NCBI GenBank assembly: GCA_904501765.1
Contig: CAJGCM010000014.1
Coordinates: forward strand, 1 to 26,497
From: an uncultured Clostridia bacterium
GTDB taxonomy: Bacteria > Bacillota > Clostridia > Oscillospirales > CAG-272
Length of the DNA stretch: 26,497 nt
Direction of reading: 5' to 3'
The notes beneath the pieces were generated by a model that was not told the DNA's origin, did not search any database, and saw only the letters and a list, made by a program, of their open reading frames with translations. Below are positions 15,882 through 23,499 of this stretch, piece by piece. The translations under genes and the position numbers were made by a program. Every line of letters starts with the position of its first letter. Position 1 is the stretch's first letter.

Positions 15882-16303
15882 AATTTTACGCAAATTTCAA
15901 AAAATGCGCAAAAAAGCGGTCAAAGAAAGCGCAAAAAAACACGGAGCAATAAATATTGACATAAATTGTCATTTTTACCTGTTTTTTGGCAAAAACAGCT
16001 CATTCTCCCGCAAAGAGTTTGCCGCTGTTAGTTAAGAAACAAATTTCTTTAAAATTTCTTTTTCAGAACGCTCCCCTTTTGTTTTTTTGCAATTTCACGC
16101 CGCCTTTCCCCTGTTTTGCGCTTCTTTTTCTTCTTTTTCGCATTTCAAGCTGTTTTTTGCCGTTCCCGTACACTTTTTACTATCATTATCGTTTTAGATT
16201 TGCTTTAGGAATTTTTTATTGTTTTTTCTCATTTACCCCATCAAGTCTTATTTTTCTATCATTATTTGCCTGTTTTTTCTATTTATTCTCCGGTTTTCGG
16301 TTA

Positions 16304-16319
16304 TGTTTCACGTGAAACA
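16304..16319. promoter_or_regulatory. parS: parS centromere site 1
   Basis: TGTTTCACGTGAAACA is the ParB-binding consensus of Bacillota (the B. subtilis sites differ at most at one or two bases). The palindrome extends one base each side. It lies 360 bp upstream of parA. Confidence 0.93.
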
Positions 16320-16490
16320 TAGCCTTATAACTCCCAATAAAGCCTCTGTTTAAATCTAAAACGAAAAGATTCCCAAAATAAAGAACCGCTTATCCATTAT
16401 GCAGTACTAAGTTTTATTCTTTTTTATCTATCAAGTCTACCACGCCAGTTTTTTACAATATTTTAAATAAAACCGTGTTAAACCGAGTAT

Positions 16491-16506
16491 TGTTTCACGT
16501 GAAACA
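16491..16506. promoter_or_regulatory. parS: parS centromere site 2
   Basis: Identical 16-bp core to site 1, with perfect palindromy extended to 24 bp (16487-16510). It is about 60 bp upstream of the parA -35 box, so ParB bound here could influence parA transcription. Confidence 0.94.
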
Positions 16507-16564
16507 ATACTTTTTAGTCTTTTTTCATTAAATATATACTAAATATTAAATTACGGATTATATA

Positions 16565-16594
16565 TTGACAACAATCCTATAAAAATGTTATAAT
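16565..16594 (+). promoter_or_regulatory. Consensus promoter of parA
   Basis: TTGACA (16565-16570), an 18-nt spacer and TATAAT (16589-16594) preceded by TG (extended -10). The predicted leader to the GTG start is about 80 nt. Confidence 0.82.
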
Positions 16595-16680
16595 TTATGT
16601 ATCAACCTTTTCATTTAGTCGAACAAAGAACACGTAGTTTGTAAAAAACCAAGAAATACATCAAAACAGGAGAAGACATA

Positions 16681-17454
16681 GTGTCAAAAATAGTTTCCTT
16701 TTCCAATCAAAAAGGCGGCGTAGGGAAGACCACTTCCTGCGTCAACATAGCTGCTCAAGTAGCAAAAAAGGGTAAAAAAGTTCTTCTTATAGATATGGAT
16801 CCTCAGGGCAACGCTACGAGCGGACTGGGAGTGCCAAAATCCAAGGTTAAAAAGACAATTTACGACGTTATAATAGGAAAATGCCAGATTTCAGAGGCAA
16901 TAATCAAGACTGCATTCAAGAATTTGTCCGTAGTTCCCGCAAATATTAACCTCGCCGGGGCAGAGCTTGAGCTTCACGAGCTTGAAGAAGCAAACGATGA
17001 TAGCTACAATTATATAAAAATTGCTATAAATTCCATAAAAGAGGATTACGACTACATATTTATTGACTGTCCACCTTCACTGGGTATGCTTACAGTAAAA
17101 GCTCTTTCGATATCCGACGGAGTCGTCGTTCCTATGCAATGCGAATTTTACTCGCTCGAAGGTATGTCACAGCTTTTCAATACAATAAAAAGAATACGTC
17201 AGCTTTTCAATCCCGATTTAAGGCTTGTGGGAATACTCCTCACTATGTATAACGGCCGCCTTACCCTAACAAATCAAGTGGTTTCCGAGCTTAAAAAGTA
17301 CTACGCAGAAGCTCTGTTCAAGGTTCCTATCTCCAGAACAGTAAGACTTTCCGAGGCTCCGGGATATGGTGAGCCGATTTGCTACCACGACCCCTACGGA
17401 AAGGGTAGTTTAGAGTACGCAGCCGTAGCAAAAGAGCTGATGCAAAGGATTTAA
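16681..17454 (+). CDS. parA: Chromosome-partitioning ATPase ParA (Soj)
   Basis: This 257-residue protein is of the small chromosomal ParA/Soj type, without an N-terminal DNA-binding extension. The deviant Walker A motif KGGVGKTT is at 11-18, DMDPQGNATSGLG is the Walker A' region, and FIDCPPSLGMLTV is the Walker B region. It dimerises on ATP, binds DNA non-specifically and is released by ParB, helping origin segregation and, in relatives, modulating DnaA. The start is GTG 16681 with AGGAG about 9 nt upstream. It is separated from parB by an unusually long 545-bp spacer containing a parS site. Confidence 0.97.
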   Translation: MSKIVSFSNQKGGVGKTTSCVNIAAQVAKKGKKVLLIDMDPQGNATSGLGVPKSKVKKTIYDVIIGKCQISEAIIKTAFKNLSVVPANINLAGAELELHELEEANDDSYNYIKIAINSIKEDYDYIFIDCPPSLGMLTVKALSISDGVVVPMQCEFYSLEGMSQLFNTIKRIRQLFNPDLRLVGILLTMYNGRLTLTNQVVSELKKYYAEALFKVPISRTVRLSEAPGYGEPICYHDPYGKGSLEYAAVAKELMQRI

Positions 17455-17581
17455 TTCAAAAACCACAGAGTAAAAGCAAAAAAACATTTTTTCTTTACAA
17501 ATTAAAATCAACATTTTAAATTAAAAATAGGGAACACAGAATTAAGAAACCCACCGTATTCAAAATATTCAGCTTCAATTT

Positions 17582-17597
17582 TGTTTCACGTGAAACA
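17582..17597. promoter_or_regulatory. parS: parS centromere site 3
   Basis: The core is identical to sites 1 and 2; the palindrome extends to 22 bp (17579-17600). It lies between parA and parB. Confidence 0.94.
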
Positions 17598-17700
17598 AAA
17601 GTTTTTGCGACGAAACCGCAAAATTGCCGTAAGAATTTTATTTTATCAGCGGCTCCTCATTTTTGAACAAATTCTGGTTTTACAAAAGTTCCTTCAATTT

Positions 17701-17736
17701 AATTTGCTTTTACTTTTTAATTTGCTTTTACTTTCC
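17701..17736. repeat. Tandem 18-bp repeat, two copies
   Basis: Two adjacent units begin AATTTGCTTTTACTTT (17701-17718, 17719-17736) and differ only in the last two bases. No role is evident. Confidence 0.75.
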
Positions 17737-17999
17737 TTTAATTTTATATGGTCGGCGTTTTTTTCAAATTACATTAAAATTTGGCGTTGTCGGCTTTATA
17801 TAGAACAAAAGCTTTATAAATAATTATTTTTTCTTTTTACGCTTTGTGTTGTTTTAATTTTTTGACATTTTTTGACATTTATTCGCTCTCAAAAATTAAA
17901 AAAACAAAGACAAAAGTGTTCGCACCATTGCTAAAAGTATAAAATGAAGATAACCTTACTTAAGTATAAGAAATGATATAAATATCGGAGGAAATAAAA

Positions 18000-18890
18000 A
18001 TGGCAAAGAAAAACAGCGGCCTTGGCAGAGGACTTGATGCAATTTTTCTTGATAATGCCCTCAACGGGGATTCGACAAGTGGCGAAAACAAAATAACATT
18101 AGTCAGACTTTCTATGATTGACCCCAAGAGCGACCAGCCAAGAAAATATTTTGACAAAGACGCTCTCGCTGAGCTTTCCGAATCTATAAAGGAAAACGGA
18201 CTTTTACAACCTATTCTCGTCAGGGAATTCGGTGAGTCGGGCAGGTATCAGATAATTGCGGGAGAAAGAAGATTCCGTGCATCAAAACTTGCAGGACTTG
18301 AAGAAATTCCGGTTATAATTCTTGATAAGGACGACAGAAAAACAGCCGAAATTTCTCTTATAGAAAACATACAGAGAGAGGACCTCAACCCAATAGAAGA
18401 GGCTATGGCTCTCCGCTCCCTCGCAGAGGATTACGGAATGACCCAGGAAGAGCTTTCCGAAAGAATAGGGAAGAGCAGAAGTGCCGTTGCCAACACGTTA
18501 AGACTTCTCGATTTGCCGAGTGAGATTCTTGAGATGGTTGCCTGCGGAGATATTTCAGCAGGTCACGGAAGAACGCTTCTCGGAGTTCGTGAGATTTCTA
18601 ACATGCTTGTTCTGGCAAACAAAACCGTTGAGCTTGACCTTTCCGTAAGACAGCTGGAAGAAGAGGTTAAGAAAATAAACAAGGCGAAGCCCATCACAAT
18701 AGAAGAGCCGCTTCCTGTGGTTGATTATTTCCGTGAAATGGAGCTTAAAATTCAGTCACACCTGGGGCGTGTAGTAAAAATCAAGGGACAGGGAAGAAAA
18801 AAGAGTCTTACCTTGTTCTACGAGGACAACGAGGATTTAGACGAGCTTTTGGAAACCATTTTGGGAAAGGATTTCTTGGAAGAGGTTTAA
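18000..18890 (+). CDS. parB: Chromosome-partitioning protein ParB (Spo0J), parS-binding CTPase
   Basis: This 296-residue ParB has the family layout. The N-terminal LGRGLDAIF (8-16) is the ParA-interacting motif. The CTP-binding domain includes GERRFRA (88-94) and ENIQRED (122-128). A helix-turn-helix for parS recognition lies at about 147-168 (MTQEELSERIGKSRSAVANTLRLL), and the C-terminal 60 residues should dimerise. It loads at parS, spreads as a CTP-gated clamp and recruits condensin near the origin. ATG 18000 has GGAGG eight bases upstream. It follows parA on the same strand and is followed after 4 nt by a membrane-protein gene. Confidence 0.97.
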   Translation: MAKKNSGLGRGLDAIFLDNALNGDSTSGENKITLVRLSMIDPKSDQPRKYFDKDALAELSESIKENGLLQPILVREFGESGRYQIIAGERRFRASKLAGLEEIPVIILDKDDRKTAEISLIENIQREDLNPIEEAMALRSLAEDYGMTQEELSERIGKSRSAVANTLRLLDLPSEILEMVACGDISAGHGRTLLGVREISNMLVLANKTVELDLSVRQLEEEVKKINKAKPITIEEPLPVVDYFREMELKIQSHLGRVVKIKGQGRKKSLTLFYEDNEDLDELLETILGKDFLEEV

Positions 18891-18894
18891 TTTC

Positions 18895-19683
18895 GTGATT
18901 GCTTTTGTAAATTTCTTTGACAAATACATAGAGCTTAACCTGAAGGATTATTCTCTCGGCATTGACCTCGAGATAAACAAAATCATTCTTATGTTTGCCA
19001 TAGGAATATCCGTCGCTTGTTTCTTTATAAATATGAGGCAGGGCGCTATCGCAACCCTTTTGAAAAAGCTTATTCGCTCAGACGCCTTCGGGGAAGGAAA
19101 CGCAGTTTCCTTAAAAGAATTAGGACTTGATAAAAACAGCTCCGTCAAAAGACTCATTTCAAAAAAAGAAGGCTACCTTAAAAGGATTATAAAAAGGGTA
19201 GGGGAGAGAGATATTACATACGAAGAATATATGGAATCAATCTCCTCTAACAAGAAAAAGGGCGAAAAGTCTGCCCCCGTGTCGAAAAACACTGAAGAAA
19301 ATAGGCAAAACAGCGACAACAGCAGCGAAGGTGAGCCGTCAGAATATAATACCTCATCAGAAGGAGCCGACTGCTGCGATGCCGTATGCGCCTCAGTATC
19401 TATGGGCTCCGACACTCTCTCCGAAGAGGGAGCCGTGAGCACAGAAATATCCACCCTCAACAGCGCCGACGGTGCAAGAGGCGGCGTGGCGTGCGACGGT
19501 AATACTGTGAGCGATGATGCTCTTTATTATATCCCAAACGAGGAAAAAGCCTTTGCCCTCAGGACTTTTGAAAAAAACAGCGCCTCTGTTATAAAGGCGA
19601 TTCTTATGTCCGTACTTGTTTTAGGCTTCAGCTTTGCGGCAATTCTGGTTATGCCCTCTCTTTTAAGCCTTTTCAATGGGTAA
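18895..19683 (+). CDS. Uncharacterised two-helix membrane protein downstream of parB
   Basis: I do not recognise this 262-residue protein. One transmembrane helix lies at about 28-47 and a second at about 234-256. A basic segment follows the first helix (RQGAIATLLKKLIR, 48-61), which suggests that the long middle part is cytoplasmic. Residues about 115-205 are low-complexity, rich in Ser, Glu, Asn and Ala, and probably disordered. The start is GTG 18895, 4 nt after the parB stop, with AGAGG about 10 nt upstream, so it is probably co-translated with parB. A strong terminator follows 54 nt after its stop. The position suggests a membrane partner of the segregation system, but this is inference from neighbourhood only. 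Confidence 0.85.
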   Translation: MIAFVNFFDKYIELNLKDYSLGIDLEINKIILMFAIGISVACFFINMRQGAIATLLKKLIRSDAFGEGNAVSLKELGLDKNSSVKRLISKKEGYLKRIIKRVGERDITYEEYMESISSNKKKGEKSAPVSKNTEENRQNSDNSSEGEPSEYNTSSEGADCCDAVCASVSMGSDTLSEEGAVSTEISTLNSADGARGGVACDGNTVSDDALYYIPNEEKAFALRTFEKNSASVIKAILMSVLVLGFSFAAILVMPSLLSLFNG

Positions 19684-19736
19684 AGCTCCTCTCTTTTGAG
19701 AATCATAACTCTTTTTATTTGGATTTTATAAACACA

Positions 19737-19779
19737 AGAACCGAGAACGCAGTCTTTTGCATTCTCGGTTCTCTTTTTG
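19737..19779 (+). terminator. Rho-independent terminator of the parAB operon
   Basis: AGAACCGAGAA (19737-19747) pairs perfectly with TTCTCGGTTCT (19762-19772). Three more pairs (GCA/TGC) form past one mismatch, and CTTTTTG follows. Confidence 0.88.
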
Positions 19780-19796
19780 CTGTAAAATTTTATTAG

Positions 19797-19860
19797 ACTA
19801 TTTCTTCACTTTGAATTTTTTGCACTATTTCCTTGCGGTGCTTTCTTATACTATTTCTTC
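19797..19860. repeat. Three spaced copies of ACTATTTCTTC-like words
   Basis: ACTATTT(C/-)CTT-type words start at 19797, 19824 and 19850, about one every 26-27 bp, in the spacer between the convergent parAB and RNase J genes. They may be decayed tandem repeats. Confidence 0.4.
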
Positions 19861-19921
19861 GCTACCTTTAAGGTTATACGCCCTTTGTCCAAACTTGTTC
19901 ATTTGGATATTATCCGTTCCC

Positions 19922-21919
19922 TTATATATCCATAATTATAGGAAGAATCATAGGCTTTCTCTTCGTTTCTTTATAAATAAACTTTGCGACATCGTCACGC
20001 ACAGCGTTCTTAATACCAGCAAAATCGTACACGCCCCGCCGTAAAACACCCTCAAGCGCATTCATAGCCACGCTGCGAGTTTTGTCCATGAGGTCTTGGG
20101 ATTCCTTCACGTAAACAAATCCTCTCGACACGATGTCGGGGCCGGAAATAACCTCACCCTCTCCGATGTCAACAGAAACCACCACAACAACAAGCCCGTC
20201 TTCCGCAAGATGCTTTCTGTCACGGAGAACAACACTTCCTATATCTCCGACACCTGAGCCGTCTACAAGCACCTTACCAGCTGTCACGTACCCTTCAAGA
20301 GAAGCGGAGCTTTTTGATACTTCAAGCACCCTACCGAGGTCGGATACAAAAACGTTGGCAGGCGATATTCCCATAAATTCAGCTATTTCCTTGTTTGCAA
20401 ACAGGTGCCTTTCCTCTCCGTGTATAGGCATAAAGAACTTTGGCTTAAGAAGCGCCATGAGAAGCTTTATTTCCTCTCGGCAGGCGTGACCCGAAACGTG
20501 AACCGCTTCCACAGAGTCGTTAACCACCTTAACGCCGTTTTTAACAAGGGCGTTGATAATTTTCCCTACAAGCTTCTCGTTTCCGGGGATTGCGCTTGAG
20601 CTTAAAACCACCACGTCGCCAGAAGAAATTTTCACCTTTTCGTGCTCAGAGAAGGCGATTCTGTAAAGAGCCGACATAGGCTCTCCCTGGCTACCAGTAG
20701 TTATGAGAGTTATCTCCTCGGGGGGATATTTTTTTATTTCCGAAATATCTATAAGGACACCGTCGGGAAGCTCCATATATCCAAGCTCCACAGCGGCTCC
20801 TATGACGTTTACCATGCTGCGCCCGAGAACGGCTACCTTTCTGCCGTACTTGGCGGAGGCGTCTATTATCTGCTGAACTCTGTGAACGTTCGAGGAGAAG
20901 GTCGCAATTATAATTCTCTTCTTCTCGTGTTGCATAAAGATGCGGTCAAGAGAATTTCCGACGCTTCTCTCCGAGGGCGTATATCCGCCTCTTTCGGCGT
21001 TAGTAGACTCGCAAAGAAGAAGCGTTACTCCCTCTTTTCCTATTTCCCCTATTCGTGTAAGGTCCATAATACGACCGTCGATAGGCGAAACGTCGAGCTT
21101 AAAGTCGCCTGAATGGAAAATTATTCCCGCCGGTGTTCTGAGAGCTATGGCGCAGGCGTCTGCTATAGAATGGTTAACGTGTATAAATTCAGCCTTAAAA
21201 ACTCCGAGATTTATCACGTCCCCCGCCTCAACTGTATAAAGCCTTGGCTTGTTTGGCGGTGGGTTTTCTTCAAGCTTTCCTTCAAGTATCCCGAGGGTTA
21301 GTCTCGTTCCGTAAACAGGAGCGTCTATTTGGGCAAGAAGATAGGGAACTCCGCCTATATGGTCCTCGTGACCGTGAGTTAAAAGTATTCCCTTTACCTT
21401 GTGAGCATTCTTAACTATATATGAAAAATCAGGGATTACCAAATCAACTCCGGGCATATCCTCGTCGGGAAAGGCAATACCCGCATCTATTATAACTATG
21501 TCCTCTCCGTACTCAAAGAGGGTTAAATTCTTTCCTATTTCGCAAAGGCCGCCAAGCGGAATAACCTTAACCCGCTTCTCCGCTTTTTTGACTACCTTAA
21601 ACGCTTTTTCTGACACGGGTACAAGCTCTTTTGAGTATTCCCCTACTATTTTCTTTTCCTTTGAGGCTTTTCTTCTATCGGGCAAAGCCTTTTCTTCCGT
21701 TGCCACCCTGCCCTTGCCATTTTTCCTTTTCGTGCCTTGCATCGGGGCTTTTTTGTTTTTTTCTATATAGGTTTTATCTATCCCCGCTGTATCGGGGGAG
21801 GGTATCTTCTTCCCGGGCTTTCTTTTTTTCGAGAAGCTCTTCTTTGCTTTTTTATCTGAAGCTGCATCTTCGTTTATATGCCCGTTTTTGCCTCTTTTCT
21901 TTGTTTCAGTCTTTATCAT
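19922..21919 (-). CDS. rnj: Ribonuclease J with lysine-rich N-terminal extension
   Basis: This 665-residue protein is longer than the usual roughly 555 residues. The metallo-beta-lactamase/beta-CASP core begins near residue 115 with RVKVIPLGGLCEIGKN and has the zinc motif THGHEDHIGG (181-190). The beta-CASP region includes ATFSSNVHRVQQIIDA and TTGSQGEPMSAL, and PIHGEERHL is present. RNase J combines endonuclease and 5'-3' exonuclease activity in mRNA decay and rRNA maturation. The first 114 residues are highly basic (Lys/Arg-rich, probably disordered) and may bind RNA or the ribosome. The start at ATG 21919 has only a weak TGGAAAA site. It converges on the parAB operon and lies in a minus-strand series with gyrBA. 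Confidence 0.95.
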   Translation of the reverse strand: MIKTETKKRGKNGHINEDAASDKKAKKSFSKKRKPGKKIPSPDTAGIDKTYIEKNKKAPMQGTKRKNGKGRVATEEKALPDRRKASKEKKIVGEYSKELVPVSEKAFKVVKKAEKRVKVIPLGGLCEIGKNLTLFEYGEDIVIIDAGIAFPDEDMPGVDLVIPDFSYIVKNAHKVKGILLTHGHEDHIGGVPYLLAQIDAPVYGTRLTLGILEGKLEENPPPNKPRLYTVEAGDVINLGVFKAEFIHVNHSIADACAIALRTPAGIIFHSGDFKLDVSPIDGRIMDLTRIGEIGKEGVTLLLCESTNAERGGYTPSERSVGNSLDRIFMQHEKKRIIIATFSSNVHRVQQIIDASAKYGRKVAVLGRSMVNVIGAAVELGYMELPDGVLIDISEIKKYPPEEITLITTGSQGEPMSALYRIAFSEHEKVKISSGDVVVLSSSAIPGNEKLVGKIINALVKNGVKVVNDSVEAVHVSGHACREEIKLLMALLKPKFFMPIHGEERHLFANKEIAEFMGISPANVFVSDLGRVLEVSKSSASLEGYVTAGKVLVDGSGVGDIGSVVLRDRKHLAEDGLVVVVVSVDIGEGEVISGPDIVSRGFVYVKESQDLMDKTRSVAMNALEGVLRRGVYDFAGIKNAVRDDVAKFIYKETKRKPMILPIIMDI

Positions 21920-21940
21920 AATTTTTCCAATCTTACAATT

Positions 21941-22204
21941 TTAAAAAATAAAAAACGCCGAAAATATTAAAGCTCCAATCATAAATCCCGTCAAAAAAGC
22001 GGGGAGCTTATCCATTATTTTAAATTTCTCTTTTCTCTTCGCTCGGTATTCGGTGTTTTCTTCTATAATCCGGTTTGCCTCGTCCATTATGTCAGGTGAA
22101 TCCCCCTCGCTCCTTCCGTTTTCCTTGATAACGAAATAAGCCTCCTCAAAAACGGCACTTCCCGGATTCTTCATATAAATAACTCTTTTTTGATAACCCC
22201 TCAT
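21941..22204 (-). CDS. Small tail-anchored membrane protein, uncharacterised
   Basis: This is about 87 residues with a charged N-terminal part and one C-terminal transmembrane helix (LPAFLTGFMIGALIFSAFFIF), so it is probably tail-anchored. I chose ATG 22204 because AAGAGG lies seven bases before it. ATG 22231 upstream has no clear ribosome binding site, and ATG 22174 (MKNPGSAVFEE) is also possible. It lies 21 bp before the RNase J gene on the same strand and is probably co-transcribed. No family was recognised; a role in placing RNase J near the membrane is only a guess from position. Confidence 0.65.
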   Translation of the reverse strand: MRGYQKRVIYMKNPGSAVFEEAYFVIKENGRSEGDSPDIMDEANRIIEENTEYRAKRKEKFKIMDKLPAFLTGFMIGALIFSAFFIF

Positions 22205-22283
22205 ATAAAGCCTCTTTTTTATAATCTTCACACAAATTTTTGACGGGCTTTTTTTGATTTATTCAGGCAGGGGTTAAAATCTT

Positions 22284-22327
22284 CGGGGCGGCTTTTTAGA
22301 GTTTTTTTAATTCCGCCCCGTTTTTTT
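22284..22327 (+). terminator. GC-rich terminator hairpin facing against the flanking genes
   Basis: CGGGGCGG (22284-22291) pairs with CCGCCCCG (22313-22320) and is followed by seven T on the + strand. The neighbouring genes are all on the minus strand, where the stem is followed only by AAGATTTT. It may stop antisense transcription or work weakly in the sense direction after the XRE gene. Confidence 0.65.
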
Positions 22328-22356
22328 CTTTTTGTTCTGAAAATATTCTCTTAAAA

Positions 22357-22797
22357 CTATTTTCTTCCGAAAAGCCTTGCAAAGAATCCTGCTTTCTTTT
22401 TCTCTGTTGGCTTTTCTTTTTCTTCTTCAAAGAAAGGCTTATCTTCCTTTACCTGGGGAGCCTCTGTATCAAAGGTATCCTTTTTTTCCTCGCCGCCATC
22501 CTCTTTTGTGATTTCACCAAGCGCCTCCGGCTCGTCAGAGTTTTGTGTTCTTTTTCTTCTTTTTGAGCCGACACGGGTGCTCTCCTCTTCCTTAATCTCA
22601 TAGGAATCGTCAAGAAGATTATCAATTGATGTGCCGAAAATTTTCTTTATTGAAAGAAGAGCGCTTACCTCGGGATAGGATACCCCTGATTCCCATTTAT
22701 AAACCGCTTGTCTTGAAACACCCACAGATGCGGCTAAATCCTCTTGGGTCATGCCGCGGTTTTTACGAAGCCTTACAATCTTCTCGCTGAAGGTCAC
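22357..22797 (-). CDS. XRE-family regulator with acidic linker and amphipathic C-terminal tail
   Basis: This 146-residue protein has an N-terminal helix-turn-helix of the Cro/CI type at 6-61 (RKNRGMTQEDLAASVGVSRQ, then AVYKWESGVSYPEV). A long Glu/Lys-rich, probably disordered linker (66-130) follows. The protein ends KKKAGFFARLFGRK. That tail looks like a basic-hydrophobic amphipathic helix able to sit on a membrane or a protein partner. The start is GTG 22797 with CAGGA about 7 nt upstream, 15 nt after the lipoprotein gene stop. It has no adjacent palindrome that I can call an operator; its targets are unknown. Confidence 0.88.
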   Translation of the reverse strand: MTFSEKIVRLRKNRGMTQEDLAASVGVSRQAVYKWESGVSYPEVSALLSIKKIFGTSIDNLLDDSYEIKEEESTRVGSKRRKRTQNSDEPEALGEITKEDGGEEKKDTFDTEAPQVKEDKPFFEEEKEKPTEKKKAGFFARLFGRK

Positions 22798-22812
22798 TTA
22801 AAAATCCTGCCT

Positions 22813-23499
22813 TTAATTTTCTTTGTTTTGCATATCGTAATAATAATCAAGGTCTGCGTAATTAACATAGGTAGACGTGTCAAGCTTCCAGCCCGACTTT
22901 TCTTCTATAAGACCTATTTTAATCTGTCTTTTCTGTCTCTTTCCGTCCTTGTTTTCCACTTCCGCATCAATACTTACGTACACAATATCTCCCGCCGATT
23001 CCAGAACCTTTAAAGTTTTATAATCGTAAGTAAGAGTGCTTGTAAGCAAAACAGGAGCGTCTTTATACACCATGATGCATTCAGGTGTATCATCAAGGGC
23101 GCTGAACTTTTGATAATACCTTGAAAATCTCTGCACTCCGCTATCGTCAACGAAGGGGGCGAGGGCTGTGTTAATCATTATATTAGACAGCCCCTCGGAA
23201 AATACCTCTCTCGTTTCCTTTTTTAAGTCGTCAAGAGTTTCTATTCCAATAGCGGCAAGATATATCGGATCAGCTTTATAATAAGCGCCGTTTGCATAGC
23301 TTGCGTCCTCGATATATTTTATGCCCTCTCCGTAATATATAACGTTAAGAACTTCGCTTCTCTTGATAAGCTCCCGTGAAACAGAAGCCACCTCTTCTTC
23401 GTCGTAGCTTCTGTTCATTTTGCAGGCTGCAAAAAGAGATAAAGCCGCCGTTATTGCTAAAAGTAAAGCTATAATTTTATTCTTAAAAAGAATTTTCAT
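22813..23499 (-). CDS. Putative lipoprotein, uncharacterised
   Basis: This 228-residue protein starts with a signal peptide: basic MKILFKNK, a hydrophobic core (9-23), then LFAAC with Cys26 as possible lipidation site. Phe at -3 is atypical of a lipobox, so plain secretion is an alternative. The mature part has no motif I recognise; its C-terminal half has alternating beta-like segments (VLLTSTLTYDY, YVSIDAEVEN, IKIGLIEEKSGWKLD) reminiscent of small NTF2-like or immunity-type folds, only a loose impression. Its ATG overlaps the gyrA stop (TAATG), with GGAGG nine bases upstream, so it is translationally coupled to gyrase subunit A. Confidence 0.8.
   Translation of the reverse strand: MKILFKNKIIALLLAITAALSLFAACKMNRSYDEEEVASVSRELIKRSEVLNVIYYGEGIKYIEDASYANGAYYKADPIYLAAIGIETLDDLKKETREVFSEGLSNIMINTALAPFVDDSGVQRFSRYYQKFSALDDTPECIMVYKDAPVLLTSTLTYDYKTLKVLESAGDIVYVSIDAEVENKDGKRQKRQIKIGLIEEKSGWKLDTSTYVNYADLDYYYDMQNKEN

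Larger units (their letters stand above)
14691..16303. other. 1.6-kb gene-free region with strong strand asymmetry
   Basis: No frame here gives a credible protein. From about 14965 to 15990 the + strand is rich in A and C, with long A-runs and about ten GCAAAAA words, all on the + strand (e.g. 15030, 15072, 15104, 15113, 15262, 15580, 15749, 15908, 15931, 15989). From about 15990 to 16300 the + strand becomes T/C-rich and the complementary word TTTTTGC appears instead. The region holds a 21-bp tandem repeat, a long imperfect direct repeat at its flanks and two GC-rich hairpins, listed separately. Only one poor DnaA-box-like word (TTATCCATT, near 16390) was found nearby. It could be decayed sequence, a structured RNA locus, or a segregation/origin-proximal element. 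Confidence 0.6.
16320..16680. other. AT-rich leader region of parA
   Basis: No gene is seen here. This stretch holds parS site 2 and the parA promoter; the rest is plain AT-rich sequence, with one degenerate DnaA-box-like word near 16390. Confidence 0.7.
17455..17999. other. AT-rich parA-parB spacer
   Basis: No credible gene lies in these 545 bp. They hold parS site 3, an 18-bp tandem repeat, and two TTGACA words 10 bp apart (17862-17867 and 17872-17877) without a convincing -10 box. TATAAA near 17939 is another possible promoter element for parB. The parB ribosome binding site GGAGG is at about 17986-17991. Confidence 0.6.

Noticed and set aside
15986..16315. Plus-strand 109-codon Phe/Leu/Ser-rich frame
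   Set aside because: It is a product of the T/C-rich tract and runs into parS site 1; a real membrane protein would be expected to show charged borders and a ribosome binding site.
14691..16680. oriC in the gene-free region
   Set aside because: No cluster of TTATCCACA-type DnaA boxes was found, only one degenerate copy near 16390, and dnaA/dnaN are not adjacent.
17581..17823. 80-codon frame beginning MFHVKQ in the parA-parB spacer
   Set aside because: Its first codons are the parS palindrome itself and the rest is AT-rich tandem repeat sequence.
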